NCBI RefSeq assembly: GCF_021172165.1
Contig: NZ_CP089096.1
Location: 62,001 to 126,000 of the forward strand
Direction of reading: 5' to 3'
Source of the DNA: Flavobacterium channae
GTDB taxonomy: Bacteria; Bacteroidota; Bacteroidia; Flavobacteriales; Flavobacteriaceae
DNA length: 64,000 nucleotides
Each line of letters begins with the position of its first letter. Position 1 is the first letter of the stretch. Made by a program: the position numbers and the translations under genes. Below the pieces are notes generated by a model. It saw only the letters and a list, made by a program, of their open reading frames with translations, searched no databases and was not told where the DNA came from. Positions 51,728 to 60,885 of this stretch are shown one piece after another.

Positions 51728-52693
51728 CTATTCTAAATGAGTTGAAACGTGAAAAATAGCATCGCCTTGATATACAATTGGTGCATCATTAACATTGATA
51801 ACATAACCATCATGTGGTGCTTTCATTTTATGTTCAACTTTTCCATAAGGATCCGAAATAGTTGCAATTAATTCGCCTTTTTTGATGAAGCTTCCAATTT
51901 TTACCATTCCATGAAACATGCCAGAATATTTGGCTCTTAACCAATTTGATTTTTCTATGTAAATAGGTTTTTTGGTTTTAATAATTATTTTTTTCTTTGG
52001 ATTTAGCATGTCCAAATGTGCTAAAAATCGTTTTGTTCCTTCAATTGCATCAGTAGTTACTTCTTCGTTTATGTCTAACGATTTTCCTCCTTCAAAAAGC
52101 AGCATTTTTACACCTAATTTATCACAAGAATTTCGAAACGAACCCGAAATATTCTTTGAATACAAGGTAAAAGGTGCATTGAAAACATCGGAAAGTTCTT
52201 TGAGTTCTGGATTTTCTGGTACTATTCTAATTTGAGGAGCATTAAATCGGCTAGCGCCACCAGCATGAAAATCGATAGCATAATCAACATGCGGAATGAT
52301 GTCTTTCAAAACATAGTAGGCAAATCGACTAGCCAAAGAACCTGTTTTGCTACCAGGAAACATTCTGTTTAAATCGCGACCATCAGGAAATTCTCGAGTT
52401 TTATTAATAAATCCGAAAATATTAATGATGGGAATACAAATGATTGTGCCTCTTTTTGGTTTGTTGATTTTTTGAACAATTAACTGACGTACAATTTCGG
52501 TTCCGTTTATTTCATCGCCATGCAAACAAGCGGTGAATAAAACCGTTGGCCCATCAAGTTTTGAACGTTCCACAATTATTGGAATTTTCAATTTGTTCAT
52601 GGTGTGCAACTTGGCAATTTCCATGTTAATGGTTTTGCTTTCGCCAGCTAAAATAGTTTCTTTAAGAATAACAAGAGGTTTTGAGGCAGTCAT
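51728..52693 (-). CDS. Succinylglutamate desuccinylase/aspartoacylase-family protein
   Basis: A 321-residue M14-like zinc hydrolase. The zinc site is visible as ACLHGDEINGTEI (His, Glu) and DYAIDFHAGGASRF (second His), with GRDLNRMFPG and a catalytic Glu in LLFEGGKS. The C-terminal ~90 residues form a biotinyl/lipoyl-like sandwich (MVKIGSFIKKGELIATISD, KMKAPHDGYVIN). Such proteins are often encoded near RimK-type ligases, none of which is seen here. Substrate unknown. Confidence 0.88.
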   Translation of the reverse strand: MTASKPLVILKETILAGESKTINMEIAKLHTMNKLKIPIIVERSKLDGPTVLFTACLHGDEINGTEIVRQLIVQKINKPKRGTIICIPIINIFGFINKTREFPDGRDLNRMFPGSKTGSLASRFAYYVLKDIIPHVDYAIDFHAGGASRFNAPQIRIVPENPELKELSDVFNAPFTLYSKNISGSFRNSCDKLGVKMLLFEGGKSLDINEEVTTDAIEGTKRFLAHLDMLNPKKKIIIKTKKPIYIEKSNWLRAKYSGMFHGMVKIGSFIKKGELIATISDPYGKVEHKMKAPHDGYVINVNDAPIVYQGDAIFHVSTHLE

Positions 52694-52828
52694 CTGTTTG
52701 ATTATAAAGCGCTAAAAATACGAAAAGTTAAAGTTTAAGAGCAAATTCCAAAATAAAATTCAAATTTTCAATGTGTAAAAGTTCTAATTTAGTATTGTGA
52801 AGCTTCCGTTTCAATTAAAACAAATCTC

Positions 52829-52836
52829 TATCTTTG
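52829..52836 (+). promoter_or_regulatory. -7 promoter box for uvrC
   Basis: TATCTTTG, 26 nt upstream of the ATG at 52862. Confidence 0.6.
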
Positions 52837-52861
52837 TTCTTTCCTCTTTTCTCAAAAAAAA

Positions 52862-54670
52862 ATGCAAACACCTTTAGAACTTCAAATCCAAACGTTACCT
52901 GATAATCCGGGCGTGTATCAATATTTTGATAAAGATGGGAAAATTCTATATGTTGGAAAGGCGAAAAACCTAAAAAAACGCGTTCAATCGTACTTTACAA
53001 AGAATCACGATAATTATAAAACGTCGGTTTTAGTTAAGAAGATTGTTACGATTAAACACATTGTGGTTCCTACGGAAACTGATGCTTTACTGTTGGAAAA
53101 CAATTTGATTAAAAAGTTGCAACCACGTTATAATGTATTGCTTCGTGATGATAAAACGTATCCTTGGATTTGTATCAAAAACGAACGATTTCCGCGTATC
53201 TTTTCTACTCGAAAAATGATTAAAGACGGTTCAGAATATTTTGGACCTTATACAAGTTTCAAAACGGTTCATACAATTTTGGATTTGATTAAAGAATTGT
53301 ACCCACTTCGAACGTGTAATTACGATTTATCTAAAGCGAATATTGATTCTGGAAAATTTAAAGTGTGTTTGGAATATCATATCGGAAATTGTAAAGGACC
53401 TTGTGAAGGGTATGAATCTTTGGAACATTATCAAGCACAAATTGAAAAAATACGTCAAATTTTAAAAGGAAATTTCAAAGAAAGTTTGAAAGATTTTAAA
53501 AAATTGATGACTGATTTGGCGATGGATATGAAGTTTGAAGAAGCACAAAAAATCAAAGAAAAAATCGAAGTTTTAGAAAACTACCAATCGCGTTCTACGG
53601 TTCTGAATCCGAAAATTACCAATTTAGATGTGTTTTCAATTGTTTCCGATGAAACAATGGCTTATGTAAACTTTTTACAAATTTCGCATGGTGCAATTGT
53701 TCGTTCCCATACTTTGGAATTAAAGAAAAAGCTTGATGAAACCAACGAAGAATTATTAGAATTAGCTGTTGTTGAGCTTCGCGAACGTTTTCATTTGAAT
53801 GCTAAAGAAATTGTGGTTCCTTTTGCAATTGATTTAGGAGAAAATGTAAAAGTTACCATTCCTCAATTGGGCGATAAAAAACAAATTTTAGATTTATCAG
53901 AACGTAATGCTAAATATTACCGATTGGATCAATTGAAGCAAATCCAAATTGTAGATCCAGAACGTCATACGAATCGTATTATGGCGCAAATGCAAAAAGA
54001 TTTGCGTTTATCAGTTGAACCACGCCATATTGAATGTTTTGATAATTCTAATATTCAAGGAACAAATCCAGTTTCGGCTTGTGTGGTTTTTAAAGATGGA
54101 AAACCAAGTAAGAAAGATTATCGTCATTTCAATATTAAAACGGTTGAAGGTCCTAATGATTTTGCTTCAATGGAAGAAGTGGTTTATCGTAGATATAAAC
54201 GCATGTTAGATGAAAACGAATCTTTACCACAATTGATTATTATTGATGGTGGAAAAGGCCAATTGTCTTCCGCATTAAAAAGTTTGGATGATTTAGGTTT
54301 ACGTGGTAAAATAGCTATAATAGGAATTGCAAAACGTTTGGAAGAGTTGTTCTATCCAGGAGATTCAGTGCCCTTGTATTTGGATAAAAAATCGGAAACG
54401 TTAAAAGTAATTCAGTATTTACGAAACGAAGCACATCGTTTTGGGATTACACATCATCGCGATAAAAGAAGTAAATCAGCACTAACAAATAGTTTGGAAA
54501 GTATACCAGGAATTGGAGAAAAAACGATGATTACTTTAATGAAACATTTTAAAAGTGTTAAAAGATTGCAAAATGCCGATGAAAAAGCAATTTCTGAGGT
54601 TGTAGGGGTTTCAAAAGCCAAAAAAATTTCCGACTTTTACAAGACAATTCAATCTGATAAAAATTCATGA
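52862..54670 (+). CDS. uvrC: Excinuclease ABC subunit C
   Basis: A 602-residue nucleotide-excision repair nuclease. It has the N-terminal GIY-YIG domain (LPDNPGVYQYFDKDGKILYV, GKAKNLKKRV), the UvrB-binding UVR motif near 225 (KFEEAQKIKEKIEVLENY), the RNase H-like domain (ECFDNSNIQGTNPVSACVVF) and C-terminal helix-hairpin-helix repeats (SIPGIGEKT, VVGVSKAKKI). All parts are intact. The stop overlaps the next start by 4 nt (ATGA). Confidence 0.97.
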   Translation: MQTPLELQIQTLPDNPGVYQYFDKDGKILYVGKAKNLKKRVQSYFTKNHDNYKTSVLVKKIVTIKHIVVPTETDALLLENNLIKKLQPRYNVLLRDDKTYPWICIKNERFPRIFSTRKMIKDGSEYFGPYTSFKTVHTILDLIKELYPLRTCNYDLSKANIDSGKFKVCLEYHIGNCKGPCEGYESLEHYQAQIEKIRQILKGNFKESLKDFKKLMTDLAMDMKFEEAQKIKEKIEVLENYQSRSTVLNPKITNLDVFSIVSDETMAYVNFLQISHGAIVRSHTLELKKKLDETNEELLELAVVELRERFHLNAKEIVVPFAIDLGENVKVTIPQLGDKKQILDLSERNAKYYRLDQLKQIQIVDPERHTNRIMAQMQKDLRLSVEPRHIECFDNSNIQGTNPVSACVVFKDGKPSKKDYRHFNIKTVEGPNDFASMEEVVYRRYKRMLDENESLPQLIIIDGGKGQLSSALKSLDDLGLRGKIAIIGIAKRLEELFYPGDSVPLYLDKKSETLKVIQYLRNEAHRFGITHHRDKRSKSALTNSLESIPGIGEKTMITLMKHFKSVKRLQNADEKAISEVVGVSKAKKISDFYKTIQSDKNS

Positions 54671-56865
54671 AAAAATTCTTCTTGTTTGTAAGCCTACTAA
54701 TTTTTACCCAAATCAGCTTAGGACAAGAAAATCCAAGACCAAAAGTAGGACTAGTTCTTAGTGGCGGAGGCGCTAAGGGATTGGCCCATATTGGTGTGCT
54801 TAAAGTAATCGATTCGTTAGGAATTAAAATTGATTATGTGGCAGGAACTAGTATGGGAGCAATTGTTGGTGGTTTGTATGCCTCAGGATATAGTGCCGAA
54901 GAATTGGATTCTATTTTTTCTCATGTAGATGTTGATGCTTTACTTCAGGATTACACTCCAAGAGAAGCCAAATCTTTTTATGAAAAGCGAAACGATGAAA
55001 TTTATGCGTTAACCTTACCCTTCAATAAATTTAGACTCGGATTACCTTCTGGATTATCAAAAGGACTTTATAATTTCAATTTATTGTCAACTTTAACACA
55101 ACACGTGCGACATGTTAGAGACTTTGACGAACTTCCAATTCCTTTTCTTTGTATTGCAACCAATGCCGAAACAGGTGAAAAAGTAGTGTTGGATTCGGGT
55201 GTTTTAGCTCAAAATATGATTGCTAGTGGTGCTTTGCCAACGTTATATAATCCGGTAGAAATAAATGGAAAAATATTGATTGATGGAGGTGTTATTGATA
55301 ATTACCCAATAGAAGAACTTAAGGATAGAGGTTTGGATATTATTATTGGAGTTGATGTACAAGATGGTTTAAAAACTCGGGAAGAATTAAAAGGTGTTAC
55401 TTCTGTTTTGTCTCAAATCAATAATTTTTCTATGATTGAGAAAATGGAAGGGAAACAAAAAGCAACAGACATTTATATAAAGCCTGATATAAAAGGATTT
55501 ACAGTTGTTGATTTTGAAAAAGGAAAAGTAATCATTGAAAAGGGAAAAGAAAAAGCTTTAGAACATATTCAGAAATTAGTATTGTATGCCAATACCGATA
55601 AGGAGATAAAAGAACGTGTTGTGTTACAAGATTCTCTTTTTATAAAAGATATTATGTTTAATAAACTTGATAATTTTACAAGAGCTTATATAATCGGAAA
55701 ACTCAAGTTTAAAAAGAACACTAAAATATCAAACAAGCAATTAAAAAAAGGAATTCTGAATTTAAATGCTACTCAAAACTTTAGTGCCATAAATTATTCT
55801 TTTGAAAAAATGCAAGATGGAGAAAAGTTGATTTTGCAATTGAAAGAAAATGAAAGTACGGCATTTTTAAAGTTTGGATTGCATTATGATGATTTATTTA
55901 AAAGCGGTATTTTATTAAATTACACCAAGAAGCGTTTAATTGCAAAAAATGATGTTGCTTCTTTAGATTTGGTTTTAGGTGATAACATTCGTTATAATTT
56001 TGATTATTATATAGATAATGGATTTTATTGGAGTTTTGGATTCAATTCTAAATTAACCACTTTTAATAGAAATGTTACGAGTACTATTGCTGAGGATGTT
56101 GCTTTAAATACAAACGCAAGTGCAATAAATGTTGATTTTTTAGATTTTAGCAATCAAGCTTATATGCAAACTATTTTTGCGCAAAAGTTTTCTTTAGGTG
56201 GTGGTGTTGAATTCAAAGTTTTAAAACTTGAATCGGAAACTTTAGGAAATACTAATTCGGTTTTTGAAAATAGCACTTATCTATCTCTATTTGGTTTTAT
56301 GAAATACGATTCGTTCAATAAAAAATATTTTCCAAAAACGGGTTGGAATTTCAATTCTGAGATTCGTTCTTATGTTTATTCATCAGATTATAAAAATAAT
56401 TTTGAGCGTTTTTCTATTGCTAAAGCCGATTTTGGTTTTGCTCAACCCGTTTACAAAAACTTGGTTTTTAAATTGCAAACAGAAGGCGGATTTGCTTTTG
56501 GAGAAAAAAGTGTTTCTTATTTTGATTTTATATTAGGTGGTTATGGGTTTCAACAAGTAAATAATATAAAACCATTTTTTGGTTATGATTATTTAAGTAT
56601 TGCAGGAAATAGCTATGTAAAGTTGTTATTAACAGCAGATTACGAGATATTTAAGAAACATCATTTGAATTTTATTGCTAACTTTGCTAATGTTGGAGAT
56701 AATATCTTTGACACCGTAGATACTTGGTTTGTAAAACCAAATTATTCAGGTTATTCGGTAGGTTACGGAATGGAAACAGTAATTGGTCCAGTCGAAATCA
56801 AACATTCTTGGTCGCCAGAAACTAGAGACCATTATACGTGGTTTTCTGTAGGGTTTTGGTTTTAA
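54667..56865 (+). CDS. Patatin-like phospholipase fused to an outer-membrane barrel
   Basis: A 732-residue exported protein: signal peptide (LIFTQISLGQ), a patatin domain with the oxyanion GGGAKG (33-38), nucleophile Ser62 in GTSMGAIVGG and DGGVIDNYP for the catalytic Asp. Next come a POTRA-like segment (about 305-385) and a BamA/TamA-like barrel (about 390-732, ending TWFSVGFWF). This is the PlpD-type type Vd layout: the barrel would carry or display the lipase. It is coupled to uvrC by an ATGA overlap. Confidence 0.92.
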   Translation: MKKFFLFVSLLIFTQISLGQENPRPKVGLVLSGGGAKGLAHIGVLKVIDSLGIKIDYVAGTSMGAIVGGLYASGYSAEELDSIFSHVDVDALLQDYTPREAKSFYEKRNDEIYALTLPFNKFRLGLPSGLSKGLYNFNLLSTLTQHVRHVRDFDELPIPFLCIATNAETGEKVVLDSGVLAQNMIASGALPTLYNPVEINGKILIDGGVIDNYPIEELKDRGLDIIIGVDVQDGLKTREELKGVTSVLSQINNFSMIEKMEGKQKATDIYIKPDIKGFTVVDFEKGKVIIEKGKEKALEHIQKLVLYANTDKEIKERVVLQDSLFIKDIMFNKLDNFTRAYIIGKLKFKKNTKISNKQLKKGILNLNATQNFSAINYSFEKMQDGEKLILQLKENESTAFLKFGLHYDDLFKSGILLNYTKKRLIAKNDVASLDLVLGDNIRYNFDYYIDNGFYWSFGFNSKLTTFNRNVTSTIAEDVALNTNASAINVDFLDFSNQAYMQTIFAQKFSLGGGVEFKVLKLESETLGNTNSVFENSTYLSLFGFMKYDSFNKKYFPKTGWNFNSEIRSYVYSSDYKNNFERFSIAKADFGFAQPVYKNLVFKLQTEGGFAFGEKSVSYFDFILGGYGFQQVNNIKPFFGYDYLSIAGNSYVKLLLTADYEIFKKHHLNFIANFANVGDNIFDTVDTWFVKPNYSGYSVGYGMETVIGPVEIKHSWSPETRDHYTWFSVGFWF

Positions 56866-56974
56866 TTTTTTTTTACGATATTTGTATTGATGAAAAATTG
56901 GGCAGGCTTACTTTCACATTTAAAGTTCCTCATCAAGAGAAATCCTGAATGAGCGCATATTTTTTTTTGATTAT

Positions 56975-56996
56975 AAGCGAGAATTTATTCTTGCTT
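56975..56996 (+). promoter_or_regulatory. Hairpin in the hmgA leader
   Basis: AAGCGAGAAT pairs with ATTCTTGCTT (one G-U) within the 165-bp gap before hmgA. A near-match -7 box (GATATTTG) lies at about 56879. The role is unknown. Confidence 0.3.
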
Positions 56997-57030
56997 TAAG
57001 CTTTAATTAGAACTTTTAATAAAGAAAAAA

Positions 57031-58188
57031 ATGCCAATATATCATAAATTAGGGAACATCCCTCCAAAGCGTCATATTCAATTCCGAAAACCAAACGGAG
57101 ATTTGTATTATGAGCAGTTATTTGGAACAATTGGATTCGACGGAATGTCAACCAATTCTTACCACGAATTTAGACCAACAATGGTTAAAGAAATTCGTAA
57201 GCAATATTCTGTTGCACCTAAAATTGCAAAATCAAACAATATTCAATCGTATCGATTAAGAGGATTTCAAGTTGAGCCTCAAAATGATTTTCTAGAAAGT
57301 AGAAAAATAGTTTTAACGAACTCTGATTGTCATATTGTATTAGCTGCTCCAAAGAATTTAACTTCAGATTATTTTTATAAGAATACCGATTCTGATGAAG
57401 TAATTTTTATCCATAAAGGAATAGGAAAACTTCGTACAATGTATGGTAATCTTGATTTTAAATATGGAGATTACTTAGTTATTCCTCGTGGAATGATTTA
57501 TAAAATGGATTTTGATACCGATGATAATCGTTTGTTTATTGTTGAATCACACCGTCCAATTTATACTCCAAAAAGATACAGAAACTGGTTCGGGCAATTA
57601 TTAGAACATTCACCATTTTGTGAGCGTGATATTCGTCGTCCAGAAGAATTAGAAACGTATGCTGAAAAAGGTGAGTTTGTAATTAAAGTTAAAAAGAAAG
57701 ATGAAATCTTTGAAATGGTATATGCTTCGCATCCATTCGATGTAATTGGATATGACGGATACAATTATCCTTATGCTTTTTCAATTCACGATTTTGAGCC
57801 TATTACAGGAAGAATTCATCAACCGCCTCCAGTGCACCAAACTTTTGAAACAGATGCGTTTGTAATTTGTTCATTTGTGCCTCGTTTGTACGATTATCAT
57901 CCTGAATCTATTCCAGCACCTTATAATCATAGTAATATTGATAGTGATGAGGTGTTGTACTATGTTGATGGCGATTTTATGAGTAGAAATGATATCGAAG
58001 CTGGACATATTTCTTTACATCCAGCTGGTATTCCTCATGGACCACACCCAGGAGCTACTGAAAGAAGTATCGGTAAAGTAGATACACAAGAATTAGCAGT
58101 AATGGTAGATACTTTTAAACCTTTAATGGTTACAGAAGATGCTATGAAGATTGCTGATGAAAAATATTATCAATCTTGGTTAGACTAA
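57031..58188 (+). CDS. hmgA: Homogentisate 1,2-dioxygenase
   Basis: A 385-residue cupin-fold iron enzyme that opens the ring of homogentisate in tyrosine catabolism. Family features include YHKLGNIPPKRHIQF, the HKGIGKLRTMYGNLDFKYGD cupin stretch, YPYAFSIHDFEPITGRIHQP, and the His/Glu-rich SLHPAGIPHGPHPGATE with DSDEVLYYVDG. It is the first gene of an hmgA - DUF4190 - hppD cluster, with the next ATG directly after its stop. Confidence 0.95.
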   Translation: MPIYHKLGNIPPKRHIQFRKPNGDLYYEQLFGTIGFDGMSTNSYHEFRPTMVKEIRKQYSVAPKIAKSNNIQSYRLRGFQVEPQNDFLESRKIVLTNSDCHIVLAAPKNLTSDYFYKNTDSDEVIFIHKGIGKLRTMYGNLDFKYGDYLVIPRGMIYKMDFDTDDNRLFIVESHRPIYTPKRYRNWFGQLLEHSPFCERDIRRPEELETYAEKGEFVIKVKKKDEIFEMVYASHPFDVIGYDGYNYPYAFSIHDFEPITGRIHQPPPVHQTFETDAFVICSFVPRLYDYHPESIPAPYNHSNIDSDEVLYYVDGDFMSRNDIEAGHISLHPAGIPHGPHPGATERSIGKVDTQELAVMVDTFKPLMVTEDAMKIADEKYYQSWLD

Positions 58189-58632
58189 ATGAATTATAAT
58201 AAATTATCAGCCGACCCAACAGCTTTAATACTTGGAATCATTGCATTTGTAATTATGGTTTTAGGTTTTTGTTGTGGACTAGTAGTGTTTCTATCATTAA
58301 TTTTAGGAATTGTAGGACTAGTTCTTTCTATAAAAAGTTTAAAAGATTACGATGCAGATCCGTCAATATATTCGCCTCAAAGCAAACAGAATGTTTATGT
58401 TGCAAAGATTATTTGTTTGATTACGACTATTTTGTCATCATTATATTTTATAGTTATTGTGGTTGCGGTTGTGTTTTATCAAGTTGGAATATCCGATGTT
58501 TTTAAAAACAAATTAGAAAAATTAAACAATACACAAATCAACGATTCCATTTATATGGAAGAGGAAATAGAAGAAATTTATAATAACGATTCTGTTTATA
58601 TAGATTCTACTTTTGTGGATTCTATTAAATAG
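58189..58632 (+). CDS. DUF4190-like small membrane protein
   Basis: A 147-residue protein with two or three helices. The first pair contains GFCCGLVVFLSLILGIVGLV followed by a SIKSLKDYDADP turn, the DUF4190 pattern. The tail is acidic (MEEEIEEIYNNDS). It starts immediately after the hmgA stop, so it is translated from the same mRNA as the tyrosine genes. The link to tyrosine breakdown is positional only. Confidence 0.75.
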   Translation: MNYNKLSADPTALILGIIAFVIMVLGFCCGLVVFLSLILGIVGLVLSIKSLKDYDADPSIYSPQSKQNVYVAKIICLITTILSSLYFIVIVVAVVFYQVGISDVFKNKLEKLNNTQINDSIYMEEEIEEIYNNDSVYIDSTFVDSIK

Positions 58633-58652
58633 ATAATTAAAAATTAAGAATT

Positions 58653-59816
58653 ATGGCACAAGAAATAAAATCGGTAGAATACGGATTAGAGAAAATATTT
58701 GAAGGAGCTCAAGACTTTTTACCTTTATTAGGAACAGATTATGTTGAGTTTTATGTAGGTAATGCAAAACAAGCGGCTCATTTTTACAAAACCGCTTTTG
58801 GTTTTCAATCTTTGGCTTATGCGGGATTAGAAACTGGTGTTAAAGACAGAGCTTCTTATGTTTTAAAACAAGATAAAATCCGTTTAGTTTTAACAACAGC
58901 TTTAAACAGTAACTCGCCAATTGGTGAACATGTGAAAAAACATGGTGATGGCGTTAAAGTGATTGCGCTTTGGGTTGAAGATGCTCGTAAATCATATCAA
59001 GAAACTACAAGTCGCGGTGCAAAATCGTATTTTGAACCAGTTGTTGAAAAAGATGAAAATGGAGAGGTAGTTCGCGCAGGAATTTATGGAGCTTATGGAG
59101 AAACAGTATTTGTTTTCGTTGAGCGTAAAAACTATAACGGAATTTTTATGCCTGGTTACAGCGAGTGGAAATCTGATTATAATCCAGAACCAGTTGGCTT
59201 AAAATATATCGACCACATGGTTGGGAATACAGGTTGGAACAGAATGAACGAAGCTGTTAAATGGTTTGAAGACGTTATGGGATTTGTAAACTTCCTTTCT
59301 TTTGATGACAAACAAATTACTACAGAGTATTCTGCTTTAATGTCTAAAGTTATGAGTAACGGAAACGGAAGAATTAAATTCCCAATTAACGAACCTGCAA
59401 ATGGTAAAAAACGTTCTCAAATTGAAGAATATTTAGACTTCTACGAAGACGAAGGTGTTCAGCACATTGCTGTGGCAACAGATGACATTATTAAAACAGT
59501 TGCTGATATGAGAGCAAGAGGAATTGAGTTTTTAAGCACGCCACCTCAAGCTTATTATGATGCAATTCCTGAAAGATTGAAAGATCATATGTCTAAATTC
59601 AAAGAAGATATTAATGAACTTCAAAAATTAGGTATCATGATTGATGCAGATGAAGAAGGATATTTGTTGCAAATTTTTACTAAGCCAGTTGAAGATCGTC
59701 CAACGCTTTTCTTCGAAATTATTCAAAGAATGGGTGCTCGTGGATTCGGTGCAGGTAACTTTAAAGCCCTTTTTGAGTCAATTGAACGTGAACAGGAATT
59801 GCGAGGTACATTATAA
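58653..59816 (+). CDS. hppD: 4-hydroxyphenylpyruvate dioxygenase
   Basis: A 387-residue enzyme converting 4-hydroxyphenylpyruvate to homogentisate, the substrate of HmgA. The iron triad is visible: His188 (YIDHMVG), His271 (VQHIAVATDD) and Glu355 (FFEIIQRMGARGFGAGNFKA). The length fits the usual two-domain fold. It lies 20 nt after the DUF4190-like gene in one operon. Confidence 0.97.
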   Translation: MAQEIKSVEYGLEKIFEGAQDFLPLLGTDYVEFYVGNAKQAAHFYKTAFGFQSLAYAGLETGVKDRASYVLKQDKIRLVLTTALNSNSPIGEHVKKHGDGVKVIALWVEDARKSYQETTSRGAKSYFEPVVEKDENGEVVRAGIYGAYGETVFVFVERKNYNGIFMPGYSEWKSDYNPEPVGLKYIDHMVGNTGWNRMNEAVKWFEDVMGFVNFLSFDDKQITTEYSALMSKVMSNGNGRIKFPINEPANGKKRSQIEEYLDFYEDEGVQHIAVATDDIIKTVADMRARGIEFLSTPPQAYYDAIPERLKDHMSKFKEDINELQKLGIMIDADEEGYLLQIFTKPVEDRPTLFFEIIQRMGARGFGAGNFKALFESIEREQELRGTL

Positions 59817-59926
59817 AAATAGCTTTTTATTAACAAATCATCAAATTACAACGTTGTAGTAACATGATTTTTGATAAAAATATGTTAAAGTTGAAATTTA
59901 ACTAAGAATAATTCAAAAAACATTTC

Positions 59927-59934
59927 TACATTTG
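59927..59934 (+). promoter_or_regulatory. -7 promoter box for the candidate small RNA
   Basis: TACATTTG with a GCACTCGC start region. No ORF begins within the next 160 nt. Confidence 0.55.
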
Positions 59935-59939
59935 CACTC

Positions 59940-60051
59940 GCAAAACAGGGAGGTAGTTTGCCTTGTTTTGACAATAAATTTTCATAATTTATAGTTTTTT
60001 GGTTGGTTAATAGCATAAAAACTCAGTCATATTTTTGACTGGGTTTTTTTG
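59940..60051 (+). ncRNA. Candidate structured small RNA with own promoter and terminator
   Basis: It lies in the 288-bp gap between hppD and the DUF3108 gene. Hairpin 1: CAAAACA-GG (59941-59949) with CC-T-TGTTTTG (59961-59970). Hairpin 2: ATAAATT (59974-59980) with AATTTAT (59986-59992). Terminator: AAACTCAGTCA (60019-60029) with TGACTGGGTTT (60036-60046), then T-run. A perfect -7 box lies just upstream. No ORF of note is inside. It may match a known flavobacterial RNA motif (for example Flavo-1), which cannot be checked here. A transcript reading through could also serve as a leader for the DUF3108 gene. Confidence 0.55.
60018..60051 (+). terminator. Rho-independent terminator
   Basis: An 11-bp stem with one G-U pair and a TTTTTTT tail; ends the candidate small RNA. 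Confidence 0.8.
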
Positions 60052-60104
60052 TTTTAGTATTTTTGGAACAGAAATTGCATTTTCATTTCTAAAAGGAATA
60101 AATT

Positions 60105-60881
60105 ATGAAAAAAGTTATCTTATTATTGGTTCTTTTCGTGACTACGAATTCTTTCGTTGAACAAGAAAATGCATACACTACTGGAGAATGGTTTAAACTT
60201 CGAATTCACTACGGATTGGTTAATGCTGGTTATGCCACATTAGAAATTAAAGATGCCGTTAAAAACAACAAAAGAGTACATCATGTAGTAGGAAAAGGTT
60301 GGACTGTAGGTATGACTAAGTTTTTCTTTAAAGTTGAAGATAATTACGAAAGTTATTTTGACAAGCAAACCATGAAGCCGTATCAATTTGTTAGAAAAAT
60401 TGATGAAGGTGGTTATACTAAAAATCAAGAAGGTTTTTTTGATCAAGATAAAAACACAGTATTAGTAAAAGATTACAAAAAGAAAACAGAAAAAACATTT
60501 TCGGTTCCTGAAAACGTTCAGGATATTGTGTCTTCATTTTACTATTTGAGAAATCATCCTAAAATTGATAAACTTAAAGTAGGCGAATCAATTGCAATAG
60601 ATATGTTTTTTGATGATGAAACCACAAAGTTTAAGTTAAAATTTGTTGGTCGAGAAGATATAAAAACTAAATTTGGAAAAGTTTCTTGTATGATATTCAA
60701 ACCTTATGTTCAGGCTGGAAGAGTCTTTAAAGAAGAAGAAAGCTTAACTGTTTGGATATCAGATGATGATAATAAAATTCCTATTCGTTTAAAAGCAAGC
60801 TTAGCAGTAGGTTCTTTAAAAGCCGATTTAGAAGCTTTTAAAGGATTAAAAAATTCATTTGTAGTTAAAGTAGAAAAATAA
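60105..60881 (+). CDS. DUF3108-domain exported protein
   Basis: A 258-residue protein with a signal peptide (MKKVILLLVLFVTTNSF). The body matches DUF3108: WFKLRIHYGLVNAGYATLEI, YESYFDKQTMKPYQFVRKI and EESLTVWISDDDNKIPIRLK. It is predicted to be periplasmic and beta-rich; DUF3108 proteins are of unknown role. It precedes kynA by 4 nt, so both are one transcript. Confidence 0.88.
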   Translation: MKKVILLLVLFVTTNSFVEQENAYTTGEWFKLRIHYGLVNAGYATLEIKDAVKNNKRVHHVVGKGWTVGMTKFFFKVEDNYESYFDKQTMKPYQFVRKIDEGGYTKNQEGFFDQDKNTVLVKDYKKKTEKTFSVPENVQDIVSSFYYLRNHPKIDKLKVGESIAIDMFFDDETTKFKLKFVGREDIKTKFGKVSCMIFKPYVQAGRVFKEEESLTVWISDDDNKIPIRLKASLAVGSLKADLEAFKGLKNSFVVKVEK

Positions 60882-60885
60882 AATA

